64,000 bases of DNA from Desulfomonile tiedjei DSM 6799 (GCF_000266945.1 NC_018025.1:1674001-1738000); one strand, 5' to 3'. Positions 16,402 to 25,277 are shown, numbered from the stretch's first letter. A program made the numbers and translations. Notes: a model not told the origin generated them from the letters alone.

Positions 16402-16659
16402 TGAAGACAAAGGATATGCCGTTCCGCTTCCGTGGGTTTGCACCCACGGCTACTGTTGGGCAGCCCCTTCGAGGCTGAAGAAACCTCTCCCCATGCTTAA
16501 CTGAAGGGTTTGCGCTGGAGTGTTCCTTCAATTACCCACGGAGGTGCGACGCTAGGAGACATGTCATCGCAATGATAGCCATTCAGACGTTCCGGCATCA
16601 ACGATGTGGTTCGCTTTGCTCAGCACATCCTAGGAGGATTGGTATTTTTAGCGCCGATG

Positions 16660-16715
16660 GGGGGAGGGGATTTAGAAAGTCAGTGGTATCATAATCACAG
16701 GAGGAGATCTTCTCT
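16660..16715 (+). repeat. Dispersed repeat C, copy 1
   Basis: The segment from GATTTAGAAAGTCAGTGGTA to GGAGATCTTCTCTACCC repeats the segment at about 58066-58118 with few changes (GATTTAGAAAGTCGGTGGTG and AGAAGATCTTCTCTACCC). Two separate intergenic copies 41 kb apart, in the same orientation, indicate a dispersed element. Both lie upstream of plus-strand genes. Confidence 0.7.
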
Positions 16716-16846
16716 ACCCCGTGGACAGGTGGGTGCCCCCGACAACGGACGTGTACGCGTTTTAACTTTCCAGCCCATTGTCTTTCCCCTATACTCGTAC
16801 TAGGTTTCTGTTTTCAGTGAGGCTGTTGTTGCCTTGAGGAGGATTT

Positions 16847-18187
16847 ATGAGATTCGTCGTCATAGGCGGTGATGCGGCAGGGATGAGTGCTGCATCCAAG
16901 GCTAAGCGTAATAATCCGGATTTGGAAGTCATCGTCCTGGAGCAAAGCGAGGATGTGTCTTATTCAGCCTGCGGAATGCCCTACAACATAGCGGATCCGG
17001 ATCGTGAGATGAACGATCTCGTGGTACGGACTGCGGCGGTTTTCAGAGGAAAGCAAGGCATAGACCTCAGAACCGGGCACAAGGTCGATCGGATCGACCG
17101 ACAAAACAAGACCGTTTCCGGTACCGATGCGCACAGCAACAGATTCCAGATTGCCTATGACAAGCTTCTCATTGCAACGGGTTCGCGCCCGAAAATGCTT
17201 CCGATCCCGGGCATAGATCTTCCCGGAGTCAAGGTCCTCAGATCGCTCGAAGACGGTCGCAGAATCAAATCATACATTGACTCACATAATGTCAGGAGTG
17301 CCGTCATCATCGGCGGGGGCTACATCGGTCTTGAAATGGTAGAGGCCCTCTGCGAGCGAGGCATGCATGTTCAACTCGTGGAGATTCGAGATTCTTTCCT
17401 CCCATGGTTACCGAAAGCAATGGATGATCTGATCCGGACGGAACTGGAAACTCACGAAGTGAAGGTCAAGTTGGAAACGAGCGTGACACGTATTGAAAGT
17501 CACCACGATCGTCTTAAGATCTTCTATTCTGACAGTGAGACCGTAGTAGACCTGGTGGTGTTAGCAGTAGGCGTGGTACCGAATTCCGAACTGGCCGCGG
17601 ATGCAGGCCTGGTTTTGGGGCCCGGGTTTTCCATTGCAGTAGATCGCTATCTGCGGACGAGCGACCCGGATATCTACGCTGTGGGTGACTGCGCGGATGC
17701 CTTTCATCAAGTTACCGGGCAGAGAGTATGGATTCCTCTCGCATTGAGAGCGAATAGGGGAGGTTGGGCAGTAGCGGATAACATTACGGGCCGTGCTTCC
17801 GACATCCCTGACATCGTCGGAACAGCAGTTTTCAAGGTGCTCGATCTGGAAGTGGCTCGGACCGGTCTGAGTTTTGAGGAAGCGCTGAATGCCGGCTTCG
17901 ATCCCGTAGAAAACATAATACAATCATCGTCTCGGGCGCACGCTCATCCGGGCGCTACAACGATTCACGTGCATTTGGTCGCTGACAAAAAGACAGGAAG
18001 GCTTCTGGGCGCCAGCATGATTGGAAAGGAAGGAGCCGCTCACAGAATAAATGCGCTTGCCGTAGCGCTGCATGCATCAATGACTGTTCGGGAATTCTTT
18101 GGCTGCGACCTGGCGTATGCTCCTCCTTTTTCGCCGGTATGGGATCCCATGCTGACTGCAGCAAATCAGTTGCTCAAAAAATTGTGA
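16847..18187 (+). CDS. FAD/NAD(P)-dependent oxidoreductase, CoA-disulfide reductase/NADH oxidase family
   Basis: 446 residues. The N-terminal FAD dinucleotide fold (VVIGGDAAGMSAASKAKR) is followed by the single redox Cys42 in SYSACGMPYNIA, which is diagnostic of the CoADR/Nox/Npr group. A second NAD(P)-binding Rossmann motif (SAVIIGGGYIGLEMVEAL, near 150) and the FAD-closing DIYAVGDCADAF (near 280) follow, then a C-terminal dimerisation domain. Members reduce CoA disulfide or polysulfide, or reduce oxygen or peroxide to water. In a sulfate reducer, CoA-disulfide/polysulfide reduction or oxygen defence are both reasonable, and I cannot choose. The ATG follows GAGGAGG. Confidence 0.88.
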   Translation: MRFVVIGGDAAGMSAASKAKRNNPDLEVIVLEQSEDVSYSACGMPYNIADPDREMNDLVVRTAAVFRGKQGIDLRTGHKVDRIDRQNKTVSGTDAHSNRFQIAYDKLLIATGSRPKMLPIPGIDLPGVKVLRSLEDGRRIKSYIDSHNVRSAVIIGGGYIGLEMVEALCERGMHVQLVEIRDSFLPWLPKAMDDLIRTELETHEVKVKLETSVTRIESHHDRLKIFYSDSETVVDLVVLAVGVVPNSELAADAGLVLGPGFSIAVDRYLRTSDPDIYAVGDCADAFHQVTGQRVWIPLALRANRGGWAVADNITGRASDIPDIVGTAVFKVLDLEVARTGLSFEEALNAGFDPVENIIQSSSRAHAHPGATTIHVHLVADKKTGRLLGASMIGKEGAAHRINALAVALHASMTVREFFGCDLAYAPPFSPVWDPMLTAANQLLKKL

Positions 18188-18195
18188 GCGACTCT

Positions 18196-19008
18196 ATGTT
18201 TGCGTTTCTTCCGCCAAGGAATCATTCAGTGACTCAAGCAGATTCTCGCATTATGCACGGTCAGCGGGGCGTCTCCTGGACAGTTTCGCCGTTCTACGGG
18301 CCTGTTGAGTTGGACTTTCTCGTAACAAGCGAAGCTCATTCGTGCCCGTACAGGCCCGGTATGGATGCTGTCGAGCAGGTATTCGCAGCCGAAGCGTTTC
18401 CTCCTGAATTGTATCACGATTTCATGGACATCGGATTCAGGAGATCGGGCAATTATTTCTATCGTCCTATGTGCAGCTCTTGTTTGGAGTGTCGGTCGAT
18501 CAGAGTAGTCCTGAAAGAGTTCCGTCTCAGTAAATCCTTGAGGAGGATTTTGCGCAAGAATCTTGACGTCACGGTCTCCATAGATGCTCCCAGGTTTTCC
18601 AGGAACAAGTATCGCTTGTACCAGTATTATCTTCACTCACGACACGCCGCGACTGGAGCCGATTCATTCACGTCTGTGCGCAAATCGCTCTATGCCTCTC
18701 CGGTACATACTGTCGAATTTGAATATCGTCTCGGACTTCGGCTCATCGGAGCAGGGTTGGTAGATGTCTGCTCCAGATCGCTTTCCAGCGTATACATGTT
18801 CTTCGACCCGGATCTTGCAAACAGGAGCCTCGGGACGTTTGCTGCTATTCAGGAGATTCTATTCGCACTTCAACTCAACATTCCTTTCTATTACTTGGGA
18901 TTTTTTGTGGCTGACTGTAAAGCAATGAATTACAAGGCGCGCTTCAAACCACATGAGTACCTGGATCAAACCTTTGTCTGGAGAGGTTCAGCGGAGGAGA
19001 CCTGGTGA
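18196..19008 (+). CDS. bpt: Aspartate/glutamate leucyltransferase (Bpt/Ate-type aminoacyl-tRNA-protein transferase)
   Basis: 270 residues from the ATG at 18196; an in-frame GTG at 18184 overlapping the previous stop is an alternative. The N-terminal CPYRPGMDAVEQVF and the RRSGNYFYRPMCSSCLECRS segment are conserved landmarks with the cysteines used by this family. LDVCSRSLSSVYMFFDPD and LNIPFYYLGFF lie in the GNAT-like C-terminal half. Bacterial members attach Leu from Leu-tRNA to acidic N-termini, marking proteins for ClpS/ClpAP. Starting about nine bases after the flavoprotein gene, it is probably co-transcribed with it. A ClpX paralogue follows, though substrates delivered by this N-degron normally go to ClpA. 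Confidence 0.85.
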   Translation: MFAFLPPRNHSVTQADSRIMHGQRGVSWTVSPFYGPVELDFLVTSEAHSCPYRPGMDAVEQVFAAEAFPPELYHDFMDIGFRRSGNYFYRPMCSSCLECRSIRVVLKEFRLSKSLRRILRKNLDVTVSIDAPRFSRNKYRLYQYYLHSRHAATGADSFTSVRKSLYASPVHTVEFEYRLGLRLIGAGLVDVCSRSLSSVYMFFDPDLANRSLGTFAAIQEILFALQLNIPFYYLGFFVADCKAMNYKARFKPHEYLDQTFVWRGSAEETW

Positions 19009-19287
19009 AGGCGTGCTCGCCACATATTACGTTGTCTTGAGAGAAACTTTTTGGCAGACCATGTTCTCTTAAGATATAGGATTTTACATAATCGTCCCGA
19101 CGGGTCGGACTCTCAAGCTGTGTTTGCCGGTTTTCGAGTACGGCTCGGAAATTCTTGCAGCACACGTTGGAGAGATGATTTCTCGGAGCGAAGAATCCAG
19201 GAGTATTGACCTATGGCCAAAGAGAAGTAAATTACCTGTTAAATCTTACAGAACAGAAAAGTGTCGGTCTTGGAAAGGCTTTGACGG

Positions 19288-21054
19288 ATGAATGAGTATG
19301 ATGAAACAAAAGGAACAAATCTTCCGGATCCGAAAGAGATCGAACGGGAGATCAATGAATTCCTCGCAAATAAGTACGGCAATCGAATTCGAGTTATGGG
19401 GACTCAGATAGGGCCTTGGCCCGGAGCAGAAGAGTTCGGTGGCGGTACCACTGTCACCACGGGTGATACGAGTCCCATTCGGTTCGATATGAAACCGGCG
19501 GAGCTGCACGAATACCTCGATAGGTTCGTTATTCGTCAGGATGCTGCCAAAGAAATACTTGCAACCAAAATATGCACGCATTTCAATCGTATTCGTTACT
19601 ATCACGAGCACGGCGGACTGGAGGACCGTGAAGGAATAGGACGAATTAAGAACAATATTATATTGATCGGCCCGACCGGTGTGGGCAAAACATACTTGAT
19701 CAAATTAATTGCTCGCAAACTTGGTGTACCCTTTGTAAAAGGCGATGCTACGAAGTTCAGTGAAACAGGATACGTCGGTGGTGACGTGGAGGACCTTGTT
19801 CGTGATCTTGTGCAAGAAGCCGACGGTGATATAGAAAAGGCCAAGTACGGAATCATCTATGTTGACGAAATCGATAAAATAGCATCGTCCGGAAACGTGA
19901 TTGGATTGGATGTTTCGCGGAGCGGCGTGCAGCGAAATCTTCTGAAACCCATGGAAGAAACCGAGGTGGATCTCAAAGTTGCGCATGATCCGGTCTCCCT
20001 CATGGAAGCTGCATCGCATTTCCAGAAAACAGGAAAACGCCTCAAAAGGACAATAAATACTCGTGATATCCTGTTCATTGTATCCGGCGCGTTCAATGGA
20101 TTGGACGAGATTGTCTCGAGGCGGTTATCGCGAAAGGGCCTCGGTTTCGGGGCAGCGCTGAAAGAGAAGGAAGATAAGTCCAAGCTGCTCAGGGAAGTCA
20201 AAGCAGAAGATCTTATCGAGTTTGGGTTTGAATCCGAGTTCATAGGTCGAATTCCTGTAATAGCAGTCTTGGAAGAACTGGATGAACAGGATCTCTACAA
20301 GATCCTCAAGAATCGGTACTCGTCTGTTGTGACGGCAAAGAAGCAAGACTTCAAATCGTATGGCATTGACATTCGGTTCTCTGATGGGGCATTGAGGCGC
20401 CTTGCCAATATGGCTCATACGGAGAAAACCGGCGCCCGCTCGCTGATCAGCGTCGTGGAACGGGTGTTGGTGGGATACGAGCGAATTCTTCCCTCTGTGG
20501 ATGTGAACAGGTTTACGGTCAGTGAAGAACTTGTGGAACGTCCGAAAGAAATGTTGGAAGAAATCGTTGAGAACGAGCTTCACCCTTCACGAACAACCGA
20601 GTTTGACGAAATCGACCGGGTAGAAAAAGCGGAACTCCTGACAGAGTTGCAGAAACGTCATCAGGAATTCGAGCATCACTTCGGCAAAATCCTCACAGGT
20701 TGGGCGCTGGAAGCCATGGTGGATGCGGCCGTAAGGCAAGGCGTATCCCCGGAAACGATGTACAAACGGTACCTGCACATCGAGCAGGAAATCCAGGAAT
20801 TCGAACGAGAGTTCGAGAAGATGTATAATTTGAAGATTCGGTTCTCTGACGAGGCACTAAGGGAGCTTGTAAGACTCGTGCTGAACGGTTCGGAAGAAGC
20901 ATTGATAGTGTGCAGAAAAATCTTCCAGAATTATCATCACGGACTCAAGCTCGTTATGGAGAGAACCGGCCAGAAAGAATTCACGATTCCAGAGGAGGCG
21001 ATCGGAGATCCCGAACGATTCCTCAATGAGATGATCCAAAAGACGTACAGATGA
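19288..21054 (+). CDS. ClpX-related AAA+ ATPase with extended C-terminus
   Basis: 588 residues, against about 420 for ClpX. The zinc-binding domain of ClpX is absent; the first about 65 residues have no Cys4 motif. The AAA+ core has Walker A GPTGVGKT (128-135), pore-loop GYVGGDVEDLV (161-171), Walker B IIYVDEID (189-196) and sensor/box motifs (ILFIVSGAFNGLDEIV; EFIGRIPV). The ClpX RKH loop is not conserved, but an LGFGA segment stands where the IGF ClpP-docking loop would be, so docking on ClpP is possible. The small domain seems duplicated: IRFSDGALRRL near 366 and IRFSDEALREL near 518. A specialised unfoldase with its own substrate set is the likely role. A terminator follows. Confidence 0.82.
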   Translation: MNEYDETKGTNLPDPKEIEREINEFLANKYGNRIRVMGTQIGPWPGAEEFGGGTTVTTGDTSPIRFDMKPAELHEYLDRFVIRQDAAKEILATKICTHFNRIRYYHEHGGLEDREGIGRIKNNIILIGPTGVGKTYLIKLIARKLGVPFVKGDATKFSETGYVGGDVEDLVRDLVQEADGDIEKAKYGIIYVDEIDKIASSGNVIGLDVSRSGVQRNLLKPMEETEVDLKVAHDPVSLMEAASHFQKTGKRLKRTINTRDILFIVSGAFNGLDEIVSRRLSRKGLGFGAALKEKEDKSKLLREVKAEDLIEFGFESEFIGRIPVIAVLEELDEQDLYKILKNRYSSVVTAKKQDFKSYGIDIRFSDGALRRLANMAHTEKTGARSLISVVERVLVGYERILPSVDVNRFTVSEELVERPKEMLEEIVENELHPSRTTEFDEIDRVEKAELLTELQKRHQEFEHHFGKILTGWALEAMVDAAVRQGVSPETMYKRYLHIEQEIQEFEREFEKMYNLKIRFSDEALRELVRLVLNGSEEALIVCRKIFQNYHHGLKLVMERTGQKEFTIPEEAIGDPERFLNEMIQKTYR

Positions 21055-21077
21055 GATGTTTTCTCAATTCTTAAGAG

Positions 21078-21104
21078 CAGGGTCCTTACGGCCCTGTTTT
21101 TTTT
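21078..21104 (+). terminator. Rho-independent terminator after the ClpX-like gene
   Basis: CAGGGTC-CTTAC-GGCCCTG forms a 7-bp stem with one G-U pair, followed at once by eight T. It begins 24 bases after the stop codon. Confidence 0.9.
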
Positions 21105-21242
21105 GGGGGGGGAGGATGGCATTGATACCAACTCCCATGGCGAAGAGCGCCACAACGAAGGATGAAAGTCCCTTGAACTGAGATGAGAGCATGGCTACCT
21201 GCCTAGTATGAGATGAAATCAAACAACACTAGGAGGCGTGTC

Positions 21243-22538
21243 ATGCCCTCAAGAAACCAGAATAACACTACCATATCAGTCGTGCACGAGATATCGTGCG
21301 GATTGGACGTCCACAAAAATTCCGTGTCAGCGTGTCTGTTGTATTCAGACAGTTCCGGTACAGAGCAATCCGAAATGCGTGAGTTCCAAACATTCACAGA
21401 TGACCTTATCAAACTCAAGGAATGGCTCCTGGAACGAGAGTGTCCTGTAATTGCGATGGAGAGTACAGGACCATATTGGACTCCTGTTCATAACGTCCTT
21501 GAAGATTCCGTCAAGGTTATCTTGGTGAATGCCCGACACATGAGAAATGTTCCAGGCCATAAGACCGACATCAGCGACAGCAGATGGCTAGCCGGACTCT
21601 TGCGTCACGGCCTGCTCAAGGCCGCCTTTATTCCTCCGAAACATCAAAGACAGTGGCGTGATTTGACCCGAATGAGAAGAAACTACAAAGAAGACCTCGG
21701 GGATTTCCAACGCCGCGTTCACAAGCTCTTTCAACAGTCAAACATTAAAATCGATTCCGTGGTATCCGACCTGTTCGGCGCAACGGGCCGCAACCTCATG
21801 AAACTCTTAATCTCAGGCGACAATTCCCCTACGATTTCCGAGGTTGAAAATTGTCTGAGAGGATCGCTGCAAGACAAGGCAGCGGAGCTCCATCGCTCTG
21901 TCCAAGGCTTCTTCGAGGCCCATCACCGGTTCCTGTTGTCTCTTTTGCTCAACACGATCGAAAACCTAGAGACCCAAATCTCTATCCTTGAATCCCGTAT
22001 CAAGGAAGTAATGAGAGACGCTCAGGAAGCGATCCGGCGGCTCGAAGAGATTCCCGGTGTAGGCGCGGTTTCCTCCCATGCCATATTGGCCGAGATAGGC
22101 CCAACCCTGACTGAGTTCCCCACCGCCCATGCCCTCGCTTCCTGGTGTGGCCTCTCTCCCGGAAACAACCAAAGCGGTGGCAAGCGATTCAGTGGCAAGA
22201 GCCCTGTCAAAAAGAACCACCTAAAAACCATCATGGTTGAAGTAGCCTGGCCGGCAATCAAGGCACGAGGATCCTACTACCGGGCCAAATATTACGCCCT
22301 GAAAGCGCGCTTGGGGGCCAAAAAGGCCATAATCGCAGTAGCCCACAAAATCCTTAAAACCATTTACCATGTACTCAAATACGGAGTACATTTCAAAGAT
22401 CTCGGAGAGACTTACCTGCTCGAAAGAAACCGAGAGGCCAAGATAAAATACCTTACCTGGCAAGCGTCTCTCATTGGGTACGAACTCGTACCCCTGGATC
22501 AACCGGCAGCAACAGCCCAAGCACCTATATTCACTTAG
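21243..22538 (+). CDS. IS110-family transposase (bridge-RNA-guided recombinase type)
   Basis: 431 residues from the ATG at 21243, which has AGGAGG six bases upstream. The N-terminal RuvC-like DEDD domain shows EISCGLDVHKNSVSACL, PVIAMESTGPYWTPVH, and the GHKTDISDSRWLAGLL Asp pair. A coiled-coil middle (residues about 150-270) leads to the C-terminal Tnp domain, EEIPGVGAVSSHAILAEIGP and ASWCGLSPGNNQSGGKR, which holds the catalytic serine region. The gene is intact. The family uses a structured non-coding RNA from the element to choose donor and target DNA. Confidence 0.93.
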   Translation: MPSRNQNNTTISVVHEISCGLDVHKNSVSACLLYSDSSGTEQSEMREFQTFTDDLIKLKEWLLERECPVIAMESTGPYWTPVHNVLEDSVKVILVNARHMRNVPGHKTDISDSRWLAGLLRHGLLKAAFIPPKHQRQWRDLTRMRRNYKEDLGDFQRRVHKLFQQSNIKIDSVVSDLFGATGRNLMKLLISGDNSPTISEVENCLRGSLQDKAAELHRSVQGFFEAHHRFLLSLLLNTIENLETQISILESRIKEVMRDAQEAIRRLEEIPGVGAVSSHAILAEIGPTLTEFPTAHALASWCGLSPGNNQSGGKRFSGKSPVKKNHLKTIMVEVAWPAIKARGSYYRAKYYALKARLGAKKAIIAVAHKILKTIYHVLKYGVHFKDLGETYLLERNREAKIKYLTWQASLIGYELVPLDQPAATAQAPIFT

Positions 22539-22729
22539 AAGCGCATCAAAGTCGAAACGCAAACTGAAGCCGTGAGCTCGAATACCAACATGACCAATCG
22601 CCGGCTGGCACAACAAACTGTCGGCTCCTTTCGGAGACCACGCATGGGAATCTTCTTAAACTTGCCGGCTTTCTCGAATGGAGATCAACCATGAACATAA
22701 GAAAACCTCAAACCCTTGCTGTGTAGCTC
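22539..22729 (+). ncRNA. Candidate bridge RNA region of the IS1111-like element
   Basis: About 190 bases without an open frame separate the transposase stop from the right inverted repeat. It has local complementarity (GTCGGCTCC-TTTC-GGAGACC and others) compatible with stem-loops. Position only, by analogy with known IS1111 elements; guide loops were not identified by pairing to the flanks. Confidence 0.35.
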
Positions 22730-22764
22730 GGGACTTTCATGGGAATTTTACATTCAAGATGCTA

Positions 22765-22950
22765 TAGCAGTTGTCAAAATTGGTGACCGATTGAAGAGTT
22801 AGGAATATTGGTGGGTGCCGTGCCTCCGTGCCGGCACACCTTCAATATGATCAATGATATCGATAGAATGGACCGGCAGGGACGCCGGTCCCTACCAATA
22901 TCCTGTAATTCACACGAGAGATAAACGACAGAATTTTTGGCACTGACTAT
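22765..22950 (-). repeat. Dispersed intergenic repeat A, copy 3
   Basis: Begins TATAGCAGTTGTCAAAATT on the plus strand and includes GTGCCGTGCCTCCGTGCCGG, an AT spacer with GATATCGATAGAATGG, and GACGCCGGTCCCTACCAATA, ending GACAGAATTTTTGGCACTGA. Read on the minus strand it aligns with 6320-6465 along its whole length. Confidence 0.8.
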
Positions 22951-22954
22951 AACT

Positions 22955-23045
22955 GCACTGACCTGGCTCCGCAGGTCAGTGGCACCCCTGTATCCGTGCC
23001 CGAATGTCAATCTTGGGTGCCACGGACCTGCCGTGTAGGTCCGTG
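22955..23045 (-). repeat. Dispersed intergenic repeat B, copy 2
   Basis: Reverse complement of the repeat at 5814-5916: GCACTGACCTGGCTCCGCAG and TGCCACGGACCTGCCGTGTA on the plus strand. It directly adjoins repeat A copy 3, in the same relative order as at 5.5-5.9 kb once both are read in one orientation. Confidence 0.75.
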
Positions 23046-23113
23046 TGACCGCCTTAATGAGAAATATCTTGACTGCAAGTCCGTATGAGAATCCATTCTT
23101 GCAGTCCTGTTTC

Positions 23114-23153
23114 GAAATAAAAAATCCGGCGTAATGTGCCGGATTTTTTATTT
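23114..23153 (-). terminator. Strong terminator downstream of the glutamine-rich gene
   Basis: GAAATAAAAAATCCGGC-loop-GCCGGATTTTTTATTTC is a near-perfect palindrome, so it can end transcription from either side. It lies 14 bases after the stop codon of the minus-strand gene. Confidence 0.9.
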
Positions 23154-23167
23154 CCGAACGGTTGCTC

Positions 23168-24619
23168 TCACATTTCGTCAAAACGGCTTTTATTGCGGTC
23201 AAACATCGCTCTTGGAGAGGGGCCGGTATTTGGCGGGGGAGAAAAGATCTCTTTGAGCGTAGCCCATAATCCGCCGCCTTCCTGTTGCGGTTGCTGCTGT
23301 TGTTGCTGTTGCGGCATTATCTGGAGCGGAGTTGCCTGACCGGGCCGACCCTGAGAAGGATTGATGATTTGAGGACTGGTCGGCATCCCCTGAGCCGCGG
23401 AATATTGCTGCTGTTGAGGCAGTCCCGGCGTCTGACCCGCCTGACCGTAATATTGAGGCTGTGCAGGGGAAGGAGTAGCTCCAGCCTGTCCATATTGTTG
23501 CGCCTGCTGAGGTTGTCCGTATCCCTGAGGAACTGCCTGCTGATACTGCTGCTGTTGGACAGACGCCTGGCGAGCCTGATAACCTGCCTGTGAAGGCCTG
23601 GCTGCCTCGCCGCCTGTTCCCATGAGATCGTAATAACGATTCTGTGCGTGCTTGAGAGCCTCGTAAGCTTCCGCTACGGCTTTTTGATGATACTCCTGCT
23701 GCAGTGCCTTTTGCTTTTGCTCCTGACTACGCACTCGCTGCTGAGCCGTCTCCATCTGCTGCATTGCCTGCTGCAACTCCTGAGCGGCAGCTTGTTGTTG
23801 TGCAGACAATTCGGCAGCTCTCTGTCGAGCAACCGCCCTTTCGTAGGCTTTCTGCTGAGCCTGCTGTACCATTGGATCGCTACTCAAACCGCCCTGTTGA
23901 CCCGGTTGCTCGGCTACCTGCTGCGCGGCCCCATATGCTCCAGGTTGCTGATATCCCTGCTGTTGCTGTTGGTATCCTTGTTGTTGCTGCTGGTATTGTT
24001 GGTACGCCTGCTGTTGCTGCTGATACTGCTGGTATGCGGCCAATTGCTGTTGGTACGCCTGCTGATCGTAACCCTGGGCCTGTTGCTGCTCGTAGGCCTG
24101 CGCAGCCTGCTGCTGGGCCTTTTGCTGCTTCATGCTCAGGCGTCTCTTCTTGGTGGACTGGGGCTGAGTCTGAGACGCCGGCGCCGTCTGATAATACTGC
24201 TGCGCCTGAGCTTGCGGCGTTGTCTGATAATACTGCTGAGCAGGGTATTGACTCTGGTACGTCTGCGCTGGCTGAGCCTGTTGCTGGGAATAGTAATCCG
24301 AAGGATTGTAATACATGGCAGTAGTCTGCGGAGAAGTCGCTTCGCTATTCTGTGAGGCCGGATAATAGCTGGTTATGGGAACGGAATTGCCGTAATTGCC
24401 CGTAACCGAGTGATATCCTCCCTCCCGCTGCATGCTATCCAAATAGGTATGCCAATACGGATAGTAATAAGGATTCTGACCTTCGAATTGACCGCTGGGT
24501 GATTGCATCAAGGTGCTTTGCCCTGAGCCGTAACTTGTAGACCACTGTGCAAAGGCCGGCGCAACGAGAAGCCCCAAACCAAGGGCAGCACCTACCAGGG
24601 CCATATATTTGCGTCGCAT
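23168..24619 (-). CDS. Secreted glutamine/tyrosine-rich low-complexity protein
   Basis: 483 residues. A clear signal peptide (residues 1-25, MRRKYMALVGAALGLGLLV core, cleavage near AFA-QW) is followed almost wholly by low-complexity sequence: an N-terminal Ser/Tyr/Asn-rich stretch, then Gln/Tyr/Ala/Pro/Gly tracts such as QQAYQQYQQQQQ and PQAQAQQYYQTAP. A segment near residues 265-335 (AAQELQQAMQQMETAQQRVR) looks like a helical coiled coil. The short acidic/basic tail FDRNKSRFDEM ends the protein. The Q/Y-rich repeats resemble yeast prion domains. No enzymatic domain is seen; a matrix, surface or amyloid-like role is possible. A good promoter (24737-24765) and a strong terminator bracket it as a single-gene unit. 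Confidence 0.8.
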   Translation of the reverse strand: MRRKYMALVGAALGLGLLVAPAFAQWSTSYGSGQSTLMQSPSGQFEGQNPYYYPYWHTYLDSMQREGGYHSVTGNYGNSVPITSYYPASQNSEATSPQTTAMYYNPSDYYSQQQAQPAQTYQSQYPAQQYYQTTPQAQAQQYYQTAPASQTQPQSTKKRRLSMKQQKAQQQAAQAYEQQQAQGYDQQAYQQQLAAYQQYQQQQQAYQQYQQQQQGYQQQQQGYQQPGAYGAAQQVAEQPGQQGGLSSDPMVQQAQQKAYERAVARQRAAELSAQQQAAAQELQQAMQQMETAQQRVRSQEQKQKALQQEYHQKAVAEAYEALKHAQNRYYDLMGTGGEAARPSQAGYQARQASVQQQQYQQAVPQGYGQPQQAQQYGQAGATPSPAQPQYYGQAGQTPGLPQQQQYSAAQGMPTSPQIINPSQGRPGQATPLQIMPQQQQQQQPQQEGGGLWATLKEIFSPPPNTGPSPRAMFDRNKSRFDEM

Positions 24620-24736
24620 TGCGAATCTCCTTTCCGGGAAAGCAGTCCGTCAACGGAACAAGAGAAGCGTCGCTGTTGCGCTCTTCTCAAAACAGTTGTC
24701 ACCATTGACACGAACCACCCACAATAGTGCATTTTT

Positions 24737-24765
24737 ATTATACGTTTTTTGCATAGAGTAATCAA
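24737..24765 (-). promoter_or_regulatory. Sigma-70-type promoter of the glutamine-rich gene
   Basis: On the minus strand TTGATT (-35) and TATAAT (-10, perfect) are 17 bases apart. The predicted start leaves about 110 bases of 5' leader before the ATG at 24619. Confidence 0.75.
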
Positions 24766-24853
24766 GAACAAAATGGACCGCTTGTATTTCCTAAAAATAC
24801 CCAAATTCTAGAGGTATACACAAAAAGAAGGGAAATTGCTCATAGAGTTAGCT

Positions 24854-25138
24854 TTATTTCACCACTTTTAGGAGGCTTTTTGTTGGCTTGGTCGGCTCCG
24901 GCGGACCCGAGCCTTTGACCTTCTCGTTAAAAATCTTATTCTTCACTCGCACAGAGTTGATCAGAAAGTACACGACAATGGCTCGCTCCCAGTCTCTTGT
25001 GGGAGAAAACTCAGAAACTTTCTTGAGATACTTTTCTTGAAGCTGAGCCAGAGAAGCCTCGTCGAAATCCAGTATCCGATCCGCTAGGCCTAGCAGTACT
25101 TCCTCGATCCCCACATTTCCTCCTGTCAGGTTTTCCAC
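24854..25138 (-). CDS. Small hypothetical protein
   Basis: 94 residues, mostly helical, no signal peptide or membrane segment; the basic tail reads KPTKSLLKVVK. The ATG at 25138 is preceded by a purine-poor leader with CAGGAGGAAATGTGG inside the coding start region, so a GTG a few codons downstream is an alternative start. No family is recognised. It is co-directional with iorAB, 139 bases downstream of iorB, and could be the tail of that transcript. Confidence 0.5.
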   Translation of the reverse strand: MENLTGGNVGIEEVLLGLADRILDFDEASLAQLQEKYLKKVSEFSPTRDWERAIVVYFLINSVRVKNKIFNEKVKGSGPPEPTKPTKSLLKVVK

Positions 25139-25277
25139 GACAGGTTAAAACTTTTCGGATGAGCGGTCAAGGGGCTAACGTCAGATATCGTCCCGGTCTT
25201 TTCCGCTGGCTCGGAACTGCCTTTTCAGAACGCTTCGAAAGCGAATACCAAAAAGGTTTTTCCCGGGACTCGGAACG

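Larger units (their letters stand above)
21160..22742 (+). mobile_element. IS110-family (IS1111-like) insertion sequence
   Basis: One transposase gene is flanked by a perfect 11-bp inverted repeat: ATGAAAGTCCC at 21162-21172 and GGGACTTTCAT at 22730-22740. IS110 elements generally lack inverted repeats, while the IS1111 subgroup has short subterminal ones, so this fits IS1111. The left non-coding end is short (about 80 bp) and the right one long (about 190 bp), again as in IS1111, where the bridge RNA lies downstream of the transposase. Tips are set a few bases outside the repeats by analogy. The right tip abuts a copy of repeat A. Confidence 0.75.

Noticed and set aside
22774-23202. Open frame of 142 codons on the minus strand across the repeats
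   Set aside because: It runs through repeats A and B and shares its peptide with other repeat copies; no start site, and the hairpins explain the open frame.
23285-24355. Long leucine- and proline-rich frames opposite the glutamine-rich gene
   Set aside because: Antisense shadows of CAG/CAA-rich low-complexity sequence.
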